DNA from: Labia minor
Taxonomy: Eukaryota; Arthropoda; Insecta; Dermaptera; Spongiphoridae
DNA: 64,000 nt
Reading direction: 5' to 3'
Assembly: GCA_963082975.1 (NCBI GenBank)
Contig: OY720347.1
Span: 45,645,155 to 45,709,154, forward strand
A model generated the notes under the pieces. That model did no database searches. It was given only the letters and a program-made list of their open reading frames with translations, and was not told the origin of the DNA. This document shows, piece by piece, positions 35,311-46,800 of the stretch. A program made the translations under genes and the position numbers. Numbering within the stretch: position 1 is the first letter of the stretch; each line of letters begins with the position of its first letter.

Positions 35311-36518
35311 CCTAAATATAAAAATGGATATTCCTGTTATTAAAAAGTCAATTATTATAACGATTAAAACCTAAATTTAAATTATTCCTAAATGGTCTTC
35401 CTATGTGATTCTAGTGGATACTTATATTCTAAATATTTTATCTTTCCAATATTACTTTGAAGTCATTCTCCTATTTATATTTACCTTTTTTTCCTAGTTA
35501 TCTATGATTGAGTTAGTTATATTTACTTATACAAGGATCGCTTACTAACAAGTCATGGCAAAATATTTTCTATGCTGAAATAAATATGGTTTATTTTGAA
35601 CTTTGTAAAATACACGATCAAAGTATATTGAATTAATTAATGGCATTAAAAATATTTTCTGCATATATATATTTTCTTGGTGGTTTGATCAAAAAACATA
35701 AAAAATTTGTTGTTCGATGCATGTAAGCCAGGGGTGTCAAACTCGCGGCCCGCGCCAACTATTTTTGTAAGAGTTCGTTCGATCTATTTCCAATTAGTCT
35801 AATCACGTATTTTAAAATTCTAGATTAAATAAAAATACTTACTATCTTACAATTAGCCTATTTCGAATTTCAAATGAAATGAGCATTTAACTTTTCATTT
35901 GCTACTCTCGAGACGAAGAATAGAAACTAAATTTTTTGAAACCTCCATTAAATTTGAAATTTGGGAAAAAATTTCTCGATCTATTATTTATACCTCCACA
36001 ATCCTCAAAATAATTTCATTATTGAGCACGATTCAGATTTTATTTATATAAATTTTTCTGTCTTGCTTAAATATATATCGTATAGATATATTAAATTTAT
36101 ATATGGCACTTCTAAATTTGAAAGTTACTCAACCCTTTTCCCCCAACAGTTTCTATCTTAATTCTTTCAAATTGATATTGTTGCCCACTCGCTATTGTAT
36201 AAGTTGAGTAAGATACTCACCTAAAAGAATAGGAAATAATTTAAAAAAATTATAATTTATAAATTAGAATATTGTATTTAGGATTTAATAGAATAATAAC
36301 ATAAAAAAATTCTGTGATTGATTTCATTTTTATTCGGTAAGGACATTTAAATAGATCATTGAATTTATTTGTTTTATATTTTTAATTTATTTTTTTGGGA
36401 AATAATATCTAGAAATTGATCAAATAAAAGAAATACAAAAATTACTATTTTGAAGTGGAATAAAAGCCACAACTTAAACAGATTCGGTATAATATCGCTT
36501 CTTATCAGTATAAAAAAG
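35311..36518. other. Unassigned stretch with a hAT-like end
   Basis: At about 35732 CAGGGGTGTCAAACTCGCGG resembles a hAT-type left end, but no right end was found. 35311-35500 may be further decayed LINE. The rest is AT-rich with no gene. Confidence 0.4.
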
Positions 36519-36520
36519 TA

Positions 36521-37241
36521 TTAGGTTGGGGAATAAGTTCGTTCGTTTTTTTTTCAAAGAGCATTATTTAAGTGATTTGTTTGTTGATTAGCAAAGTGTT
36601 TGTATTCATTAGAAAGTGCTTTTTATACTCTACAAAAAAACTGTGTTATTTATTTTGTATAATATAATTTTATTTTTTCCATTTTTTCCAACCTTAGAAA
36701 TAGAATATTTAAAAGGTAAAAATCAGCATATTCGACACCTACATTTCATTCCTCGTCATTGCAATCAAAAAGCAGTTGAAGCCGCTCGTGACATATGCAA
36801 CTTGTGTGGAGATGGTGTCTTAAAAATTGTTTGCCAAGTTCAAAAACTACGATTTTAACCTCGCAACGAATGACCTGCAGAATTCGATGAAGAGCATCTC
36901 ATGGTGTTTTTGAAGGGAAAAAGTCGTGAACTGACCGAAAAAAAGAACTGCGATCATAAAACGATCCTCAATTATCTTCATTCAGTGGAATTTAGCGAAA
37001 AACTCGGAACCTAGGTGTCTCACGAGCTTAATGAAAACAACAAAACTGGCTCACTAACTTTTTCAACATCTGGTCAGATGATTTTTGGCGGAATAGCATC
37101 AACAAATTGGTCGAGAGGTGGGAGGAGGTGGTCAACAGTAACATCAAATACATAATTGATTAATTTATTGTTATAATTATTGTTCTTTGTTTAAATAAAG
37201 CTCTTAGAAAAAAAAACGCACGAACTTATTCCCTAACCCAA
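36521..37241 (+). mobile_element. mariner (irritans-like), internally deleted
   Basis: Inverted ends TTAGGTTGGGGAATAAGTTC (36521) and the partner ending CCTAACCCAA (37241), each bordered by TA (36519-36520, 37242-37243). The interior reads IRHLHFIPRHCNQKAVEAAR then DICNLCGDGVL. After frameshifts follow AEFDEEHL, NCDHKTILNYLHSVEFSEKL and VSHELNENNK: the paired DNA-binding domain and start of the catalytic domain. It then jumps to the C-terminal LVERWEEVVNSN. The region holding the catalytic Asps is gone. Length 721 bp. Confidence 0.9.
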
Positions 37242-37243
37242 TA

Positions 37244-40200
37244 CATAAAATTCATTAGAAACTATTCTTCTCAATCGTAGAAAACTGTAGCATCTTCAAA
37301 AAGATATTTTTTGAAATTAAAAGTTTAAATTGACACTTTTCTTTTGAGATGTATAAGTTATATACAGGAGGGGAACGCGGGGGAACGACGTTCCCTTACC
37401 TTTTTACAGAACAGGAATATGTTCGAGTACTTTTTTATGTCCCGACAACTCCCACTTAAATCTAGTGTTAGAATTTCTTTTTTTGTGTTCGTTAATATTT
37501 TGCATAGTAAGAATAAGAAAAAACTTATATGGAAAAAAATAGTTTACTGAAAATAGGACTTTTTTGCTCCCACTATGCATTCCCTTACTTCTTATTTTAC
37601 CAATACATCACTGGTTATATGTGTAAGTTTTGACAAGTCTTTCAAGATGGTCTTGATTTATCAAATTTTAATATAAATATAGACTACAGGTATAATAAAC
37701 AAATTAGTTAGTATTTTAATGAAATTGTATTTTGTTATTATTTATTTTATTTAAATTTAAGAGAATCTGAAAAACTATAGGTATAAGTATAAATAAATGT
37801 TGAATACCAATAATCCTGAAATAAAAGGTGAAATGGTTAGAATGGTTTTTAAAAATAAATATAGAGCTCGTTTTATAAATAAAAATTTACTTGATTTTAA
37901 ATATACAATATGACACTGACCCATTAGATTGGAAAGTTGGCATTGACAAATGTGCAAAGGCGTTCCATTGTGGGGATTCCATTCGCATTTTTTTAAATTT
38001 TTTATGATCATTTTTATACTAAATTACACATTTAGAAGACAAGTAGAAAAGTTGTTTGTTTTTTTTTTATTCATTCAAGAAGGGTATATTATATAGGAAA
38101 GTTTTGTTTATGTGACATTTTTTTGACTCTGATTTTCAATCAGAATAATTTGATTAGCTCTTAGCAAGAAGCGAGATATAAGAAAAGGCTACTTCGGCAT
38201 CTTTTTTAAAAGTATTTTTTTTTTGGCAGGATTCTAAATTAAAGTACACTTTAAATTATCTTTTATAAATTCAATGCACCGAACAGTAGGCCTATTATAT
38301 TTACAAGATATGCATTAGGCAGCTCATTTTTGGCAATTTTTTTTATTTTTGTTTAAAAAACAAATTTTAATAGAATAAAATAAATTTGCATTTCAATAGA
38401 ATCTATTTACATATGAAGAATAATATATATATTTATATATATTTTATACGATATATCAAATTATCTTGATTGGCCGCTGCGAAGTTGGAATAGATTATAA
38501 AAATGTTTTTGTTCTTTCATTTTCATTCTTGAATACTTAGTTTATTAATTCGTTTGGAATCTCTATTTGTCTATATATCTTTTAAATTTTTATTATTTTA
38601 ATGAGAATAATCATAAAATGAAAAAGATATGAAAATTAAGACAAGATGTACAATTATTTTTTAATACATATAAGGACCATAATCCTTTTATAATAAAAAT
38701 GAGAAGATATTATGAGTTTGTTATTACTCGAAAGAGCATCCAAGATTAGAGATTAATTAAATTAATGATATTTCCGAATATATTTTTTTCTTTAAAATGA
38801 TTGTTCATCAATAAATGAATAAATATACCCTATTTTTAAACTATTAATGAGATATCTTACTACAGAAATTAGTAAAATATTAAAATGGGAAAAATTATAA
38901 TATTATAATATAATTTAATTAATCTTTATAATCTTGGTAAAGTATTTTTGATAAAGTTAGTTAATAAATAAAAAAAAAATTAAATTAAAAATAATTGAAA
39001 GAACAAAACAAAATTGATATCTTTTTTTAATTAAAAATGAATTTTTTAAAATATAAATTATAAAATGAGATTAAGTACTTTCTTTACTTCTACATATAAA
39101 TTCTATATAGATATATATCATTATTAATTAAGTGTTCATTATTAGATCAAAAATTCGGCATTGAGTAGTAATATATAAAAAGATTGAACAAAGACGTTTT
39201 GAAAGACTGGAGAGAATTTTCACCTGCCTCCTATGATAAAAATATTATTTTTTTCTTTTTGGTCCAGGAAAAAGATGATGATTCTTTCAAGTTTTCGTGA
39301 GAATCTGCACTCCATTTAGATAATTTCTTTCATTTAACGAAGTTATAAAGTGTCCATGGAAAAATATTATAAATTACTCTCGTTATTCAAGTTTGATCAC
39401 ATATAATAAGTTACAAGTCTAGAATACATTACAACCTTTGCCATTCATTATCCATTACATTCAATAAATTGATTTCTTAAGAAATGTTTTAATTATTTGA
39501 ACATTTAAATTATATATATATCGTTATATATTTATTATATCATATATACATTAATATTTTTGGTTTAAAAATAGAATAAAATTAATACAGAATGTTTGTT
39601 TATTTTTCGATGTTTTTTTTTATTAATTAAATGTTATTATATGTTTTATTATACATATATTATATTATTTTTTTTTTATTTAAATATTTAAATAAAATTG
39701 ACCCTGAAATATGGTCTTCGAATATTTAATTTTGTATTAATTACTTTTTCATATATCAAATATCTTATATTTTATTATATATTTATTATATATATATTAT
39801 TTCTTAGTAATGTTGGCACAATATATACAAAAATATTTAAAATTAATATACAGAGAAGATTCTAAGTATAAAATTCTAAAAGTTTGTTTTTAAATTCACA
39901 ATGATTAGATATATTATAAATTGTTATCATTATTTATTTTTTCATTTATTATTTGAATCACGATAATGCTTTTCATAAGCGTTTTCAAAGAATTATTATG
40001 AAACAAAATAATAAAAAAAAAACAAATATTAATATTTATCTTCAATTAAATATTTAGATATATAATATATAAAGTGAAGTATTTAAATTTTATTATATAT
40101 TTATATACACTTTGATATCCATTCATACCATTTAAAATAAAAAAAAATGTATTAATTTAACTCATATCTTTGATGGTTTGAAAATGTGTGTAATTTAAAT

Positions 40201-42515
40201 AATAAATTTTTAATTTAAATCTATCAAATCTATATAATTATAATGAAAATAAATAACTACTCAATCCGCCAAAAGTGGACTTGATATCTAAACAATCTGC
40301 ACACTGTAACGCTGTACCACTCCCCAGTGTGGTAAATAATATAAATTTTTTTTTTATAAATCTGCATGTAATTTTTCCAATTATTTATTTTGTTATTATA
40401 TCAAAACTATAATTTCTATCGGTTAATTTCTTATTATTTTCATTTTGTTTTTTAAAATTGATCATAATAATAACCAAAAAAATCTTAATATACGATATGT
40501 ATCTTATAGTAGAAAGTAATAATATTAAAATGAGAGAACCAAAATACTAAGATTTAGAGATCATAGGCATCGTAACCGATAGAATGTGATTTTAAGTTTT
40601 CAGAATCCCCTCCCCTGTCCCCCTAAACGTTATAAAACTTTTTTACCTACTCTTTCAGATGTCTTGAATATTTATAAAATATACAATTTTGATGTGAGTT
40701 TTTATTAGCAATATTGCTATATTTTTTTGTATTAATTGTGTAACAAAACTTATTAATAGATTAAAAGATAACATTTTTAAACAATTATTAGAGTTATTTG
40801 AATACAATTAAAAATATTATTTAAATATATATATTTGTGTGATATAGGGTGTAGATAATAGATAATAAAAAAATGGTTTTGGATTCCAACGATAACTATA
40901 TTATTATGAAAAGTTAATTTTTTCACAATTTTTCTTTTTCTAGCTTTTTAGGAACATTTAAAAAAATAAGAAAATCGAACCAATTATTTGAATGTGATTC
41001 GCTAAGAACCTATAGAATTAAATTAAAAATTTCAATTCTATGTATATAAATATTATTTATATTTAATATTCAAAGATTAAAATTTAGAATAAAAATCAAT
41101 TTAATTTATACAAAATATGCGAATTAAACAATCAAAATTTTTCGGATTAATTATATTTTTCATTAATTATGTTTACATTTCTGAAAAAAAATTGTTTTTT
41201 TTTTGTTATCACTAAACTGATTTCAAAATAATTGTTTTTTTATTGGCACAGTGAAAAAACAATAATGAAATATCTAATCATAACTTCAACAGAGGTTGAA
41301 AAGATGATTATAAAATTGAGTTATTCATTATTTTTTCTAGGAATGTTTGATTTATTAGAAATAATCATTAATGTATATGTGATTTAAATAAATATTTTTA
41401 AAATCAATTTTACTCACATCTTAAAAATAAATAGCACAAGTTCAGTAAACTAAATCTTTTTTTGTTGATAGAAATTATATTTATACATATTATAAACCAA
41501 AGAACAGAGGTCCTCGAACTTTTATTAAAATATATTTGATCTCTATCGGGAGTTTAATTTAAAAAAAAATAATTTTAACTTATAAACTGATTATTAAATT
41601 TAATCCGGATATTAGAAATTGTAGCTAGTTAAGAAAACTACTATTCACTATTTGAAATTACAAGTAATAAATTAAATAGTTTATTTTTTCAATAATAAAT
41701 TAAAATTTTTCAAATAATAAAAAAAAGAAACTACTTTACATTGCTGTGCCGTGATTTAAATATTATGAAAGTAGAATAATCGACATTTTTTTAATTTTTT
41801 TAAGAAAACATATTCTATTTATTTTGAGAGAACAGCATAATAAATACTTTTATTGAATGCTTTTTTCACTTTTTTTTCATACTTTTTAGTAAATAACAAT
41901 AGTGAGTGGATCATAGCCTTAACCTGAAATACTGTACTGTACTATTAGATTTTTTTGATTTGTATCCGAAAACTACCGTCCTAATATAAAATTAAAGAAC
42001 AAGATAAATTAAAATTTAAAAAAATGACTAAAAATGGTATTAGTGGCTTTAAGTACATATTTTATGATATTTGTTCTTGTATTTTTCTTTTTAACAAATG
42101 TTTATACAGAAATTTAAAATTAATATTCTTTATTTCTAATATAAATAAAAAAATAACGATTTTGTTAAGAACTAAAATAGTAAAAATTATTTTTCTATAT
42201 ACATTTTAGAACAAATATGGCAAATTTATTTATTCAAACCATATATTACTTTTAAGAAAAGTTCAAATTAAGTACATGTTTAATGGTTTGATAATATTAC
42301 TATCGTTATAATAAAAATAATTAAATGCAAAAATATATTTTGAAATATGTATCATTATAAAACTATAAAAAATCATGGAATGTTAAAAAATTAATCTTTT
42401 AATATAGTAATCATGCACACAGCCTACTCCACAATACTTATATAACTAACTTATCACATTCATTATATATGAAGTTAAATTATTATTAAGTATGAACGCA
42501 ATTCATAGTTCTCTA
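37244..42515. other. Long AT-rich intergenic stretch
   Basis: More than 5 kb downstream of kuzbanian with no supported gene and no repeats shared with the rest of the window. On the minus strand at about 40265-40335 there is a tRNA-like segment (GGGGAGTGGTACAGCGTTAC with a B-box-like ATATCAAGTCC), too degenerate to call a tRNA. Open frames here are short and without motifs. Confidence 0.4.
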
Positions 42516-42521
42516 TTTATT
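42516..42521 (-). terminator. kuz: Candidate kuzbanian polyadenylation signal
   Basis: TTTATT on the plus strand gives AATAAA on the gene strand, about 280 nt past the stop codon. It is the first such hexamer after the stop. In AT-rich DNA this could be chance. Confidence 0.35.
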
Positions 42522-42799
42522 TTATGAATTTATACAATATATTCTGATGGTATCCTTTCTTATCATAGTAAGTAAACACTCTGCCATATTATTTGAAATT
42601 TCGAACACTTTCATGGATTCTATCAATGGTTTAGAATCTGACAAAAAGAGTTCATTTCATCCATTAATAAATTAACTAAACATGACTAAAACTTTCCATT
42701 CAATAACGGAATGATTGTCCATGCTCAAATATAAATTGATAGAGGACGGCAGGCGTTATGCAAGGTTAAAAAAAATAATTAAAATAAATTAAAAAGATA

Positions 42800-43858
42800 T
42801 TAACCATCAGAAAATAAAAATTCGCTTTCAGAGAGGAGCACTTCAAGATCGGACGGGACTGCTGTGTCAACGACATCGGCTGAATCTGGAGGGGGTGCTG
42901 AAGGTGTTGGAGTTTTGGATGATGATGTCCTCTCTGCGGATGTTTTCTTAGGCGAGTTAAGTTTTTTATTTCTCTTGTGTGCTCGTTTTGCTACTCCTGA
43001 TCTGTATTCTCGTTCTCGAGTCCTTAAAAGAACCCTTTGCCCGGGTACTCTTGATTTTCTAGGAGATCCATTGGTTGGGGCGGAAGTAGTAGCTCCGGCC
43101 GCTGGTGTATTCGAAGCATTCGGCTTATCTGGTCTTCTTAATTTGAGACTAAATCTAAAGGGCGGTTTATAAACAACATGTATTCGAAGTTTATCTTTAG
43201 AATCGGAGGGAGAGTATTTTGGTGTGGTAGAGGAAGTGCGTGGCTTCGTACCGCTACGATTTGCTGCCATCGCCAAACCAGCTGGTGAAGATTTACTCTT
43301 AGGCACCGCTGAAACACTTGATGAGGGCGCATGAGAGGGATGGTTTGTCACAAGCCAACTTTTCACTTTTCCTATTGGATCAGCAGGTGGCTCTGCTGTT
43401 GTCACACCCAAAGCCCCCGTTGCTATGGAGGCTTTATTTTTTTCTTGAGCATTGCTATAATCAATCACTTTCAAATGGGTTTTGTTCTTTTTCTTCGAAT
43501 CTTCAGTTGGAGTTGTCACAACATTTGTAGGTACTGCAGTTTGCTCTTTTGGTGGATTTTTGTTCTGTGTTCGATTTGGTTTAGTTTTTTTAGATTTTTC
43601 CTTTTTTGATTTTCCTCCCTCTTTTGGATTCTCTATATGTTCGGCTGATTTTCCTCGTGGTCTGCGTCTTGCACGAGCTTCACGAACCCGCTTTTTCAAT
43701 GGTAACTTGGATCTAACTCCTGGATGAACGGTTACACCATTTCTCCCTTCGCCTCCTTCGGCAGGAAGTCTAACCGTTTCAGTAGTTGAACTATGAATAA
43801 TAGTGATTGCCTTCAATTTGGTATTAGGTCGTTTCCCGAGAAATCTCGTGCTTAGAAT
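42800..43858 (-). CDS. kuz: kuz exon g: long basic cytoplasmic tail and stop
   Basis: 1059 nt with the TAA stop at 42800-42802, acceptor TTTTTTAG. It encodes 352 residues: the end of the transmembrane helix ([10 protein letters not shown]), [14 protein letters not shown], a very basic stretch ([16 protein letters not shown]), a Lys-rich low-complexity part, NHPSHAPSS, a [13 protein letters not shown] block at about 525, Ser/Thr/Pro-rich sequence, and an acidic end ([16 protein letters not shown]). Vertebrate ADAM10 has a tail of only about 55 residues; a long tail is known for the fly protein. PxxP motifs could bind SH3 domains. The plus-strand frames here are shadows. Confidence 0.95.
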   Translation of the reverse strand: MLSTRFLGKRPNTKLKAITIIHSSTTETVRLPAEGGEGRNGVTVHPGVRSKLPLKKRVREARARRRPRGKSAEHIENPKEGGKSKKEKSKKTKPNRTQNKNPPKEQTAVPTNVVTTPTEDSKKKNKTHLKVIDYSNAQEKNKASIATGALGVTTAEPPADPIGKVKSWLVTNHPSHAPSSSVSAVPKSKSSPAGLAMAANRSGTKPRTSSTTPKYSPSDSKDKLRIHVVYKPPFRFSLKLRRPDKPNASNTPAAGATTSAPTNGSPRKSRVPGQRVLLRTREREYRSGVAKRAHKRNKKLNSPKKTSAERTSSSKTPTPSAPPPDSADVVDTAVPSDLEVLLSESEFLFSDG

Positions 43859-46800
43859 CTAAAAAATAAGACAAACAAAATAAAATTAATTCAAAATAAA
43901 ATACTAAGTAAAATAGAAAAATATTAAAAATAAAAGAAAGAATCGATTTGTTTTATTTCCTAAAATGCCGATACACTTTTAAATTACTAATAATAATAAC
44001 TAACAACAGATCTGCTAAAGATCCTTTGAAATGGATAAATTTCAAGTTTATTTTAAAATTTATCTAATAGAATAATTGCAATGTATTTTAGAAAAGCGTT
44101 AAATTCTAATTATGATTATTTTCAAAGATTAATTTATAAAATAATTAAATTATAAATGGGTAATAAGTGATATTATCTAAACTCATTTTTATAGGATATG
44201 ATTTGAAATTAATAGTGTCATTATACATATATAGGTATTATTATTCATAGGAATTGTGTGTGACTAAACAAATACTATAATATAATAAATAAACTATTAG
44301 GTATCTAGCTAACTATTTGCAATTGGAAATATATATTTGTAATGAATTAATTGTAAACTCACAATAGAAAAACTTTTTCTTTAATAGCTGTGAGAAATTA
44401 AAATTTAAAATTGAATAAACTCAATTTCAATTAATTATTTATTTAATTGTTGAATTAAGTAATTTTACTTACAAGGAGAGTAATAACTGCAGAGACGATA
44501 AGGGCAACCGCATACCAGTGTTGAACAATCCAGAGTTTGAAGGTAGCAAGCGACTCATCGCTTAGAAGTAATTTACGAAGAGTAGCTAAAGGTCCAGATG
44601 GATCCACCTAAAAAAAAATACAAAATTCACCTTATATATATATGTATGATCTTAAAATTTATTTTATTTTGTTGAAATTTTTATTTTTTTTTAAAAATAA
44701 AAATCTAATAAGATTTTATTGTTCAAATAGAACTATTTAGAAAATATTTACAATAAAATTTGTTTGTTTTAAAATATAATAGGTGTAACGGACAAAGTAT
44801 TTATATTCTTATTTAATTTTTATTATACATTTTATTTTGTTTATCTATTTTTTTTAGTTTATTTTGTTTTCTATTCTCTTTTATTAACAAAGTTATTTGG
44901 TCGCATTATTCTTAAAATGTAATATATATATAGATATTATATTTCACATAAGGGGAGGAATCATCCCTCCAAGTTTTAATATTTTTAGGCAGTTGAGAAT
45001 GGACAGTGGAACTAGTGATATCATCCCGATATGACCTGTACTTATCACGTCCCGTGATATAATTATTTTGTATATAATCATTTTTACCATCACACCCTGT
45101 GATACAGTGGAACTAGTGATATCATCCCGATATGACCTGGTATTTATCACGTCCCGTGATATAATTATTTTGTATATAATCATTTTTATTATCACACCCT
45201 GTGATACAGTTTAACTAGTGATATCATCCCGATATGACCTGGTATTTATCACGTCCCGTGATATAATTATTTTGTATATAATCATTTTTATCACACCCTG
45301 TGATACAGTCGAACAAGTGATATCATCCTGATATAACCTATACTTATCACGTCCCGTGATATAATTATTTGTGTATAATCCTTATCATCACCCCCTGTGA
45401 TAATTATTTCTGCTAATTCCAGTGACAATAGTGAATTACATTTTCTTATTTTTTTCTATTTAAAATTTGTATATTTAATTTGTTAATTTTTTTTTATCTA
45501 TTTAATTAAAGTAAATTAATGTGAACATTATTATTGTGTTTTCCCTTTTCCCTTAATTTTTCAACACTATTTTTTACTTTGGGATATCCAAAGTTGGCGC
45601 CCATCATTAACTTAACATAATTAACAATTCGCGGTCATCGTGGATCATTACAAGTGCCCCATACTTAGATCCCCTTATAAATTGGCACCCAACGTAAGAG
45701 GATCGTCTACAAAGTGACCCCAACTTGAAACGGTCCTCCTTACATAGGTATATATTTAAATGACAAAGTTTATTTTACATTTAAAAATAGTTTTTAAATT
45801 CGGATATTGGAATTTGAAAATTTCAATTTAACCCCTGGAAGATAGACAATCGGTGATTCTCACTTTCTACCCACTTTCCATTAAAATGGACATTTTAATC
45901 TAAATTAAACTGAATTTGATATTTTTCAATTAAATATAATCCTCTATTATTTATCTATATACATGTATATGTATATATATGTATAATGAATTTAATAAAG
46001 TTCAGTATATATATAAATAAGCTCTTGATACGTTTAGACATAGTTAATAATAATAAAAAAAACCTCTGACTTTTGTTGTACATCGTGGGATAACGACGTA
46101 AATAGATAATAATATTATACATATATTATATAATAATACTAATCTTATTGTTATAGAAAACGGATCTAATAGATACATATTATATATATATATATTAGTT
46201 TTGAATTTTACAATCAGGCAAAAATTATTAAATTATTGTATTGAATGAGTTAGTTTATTCACCCACTATCGCGACTCATACGACAAGGACTATTATTAGG
46301 TTATTAAATTTTAATTAAATTATTGTTATTTCAAATGTTTAAAGATAATTTATTATAGTGAATTTATATTGAATAGAATCAAATTTGAACAAAGCACAAT
46401 AAACATTTATATTTAATTATATTATATTTTAAAATTCACTATATATTCATATATATAATAAATAAATAAATATATAATATAAATAATACACATATATATA
46501 TATATATATATATATATTATTTCAACAGGCCAGTATTTTCATTCATTATTCTATTGAATAGTGTTTGCATATTTTTAGATTTTCCATCGTTCATTTATTC
46601 TTTATTCATTAATAAATATTAATAAAAAATTATAGGTTATATATATTATATAAACCGCTAATTGACCAATTAATTTGTATATTGATAATGGGAGGTAATG
46701 AATAGTATGATTTTTACTCACCTCTCGACATCGCTGAAATACATCACAGTAACCGTTATAATTATTACAGGGTGTTCCTGGTTTAGAGAACAAATCAGGA

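Noticed and set aside
37349..37610. Possible DNA transposon starting CAGGAGGGGAACG
   Set aside because: No convincing matching right end or target duplication.
40265..40335. tRNA gene on the minus strand
   Set aside because: A- and B-box-like motifs only; stems do not pair well enough.
42864..43727. Four overlapping plus-strand open frames
   Set aside because: They lie opposite the kuz last exon, which has homology and splice support; they are shadows.
45011..45411. CRISPR-like array
   Set aside because: The whole 100-bp unit repeats with no unique spacers, in a eukaryotic intron.
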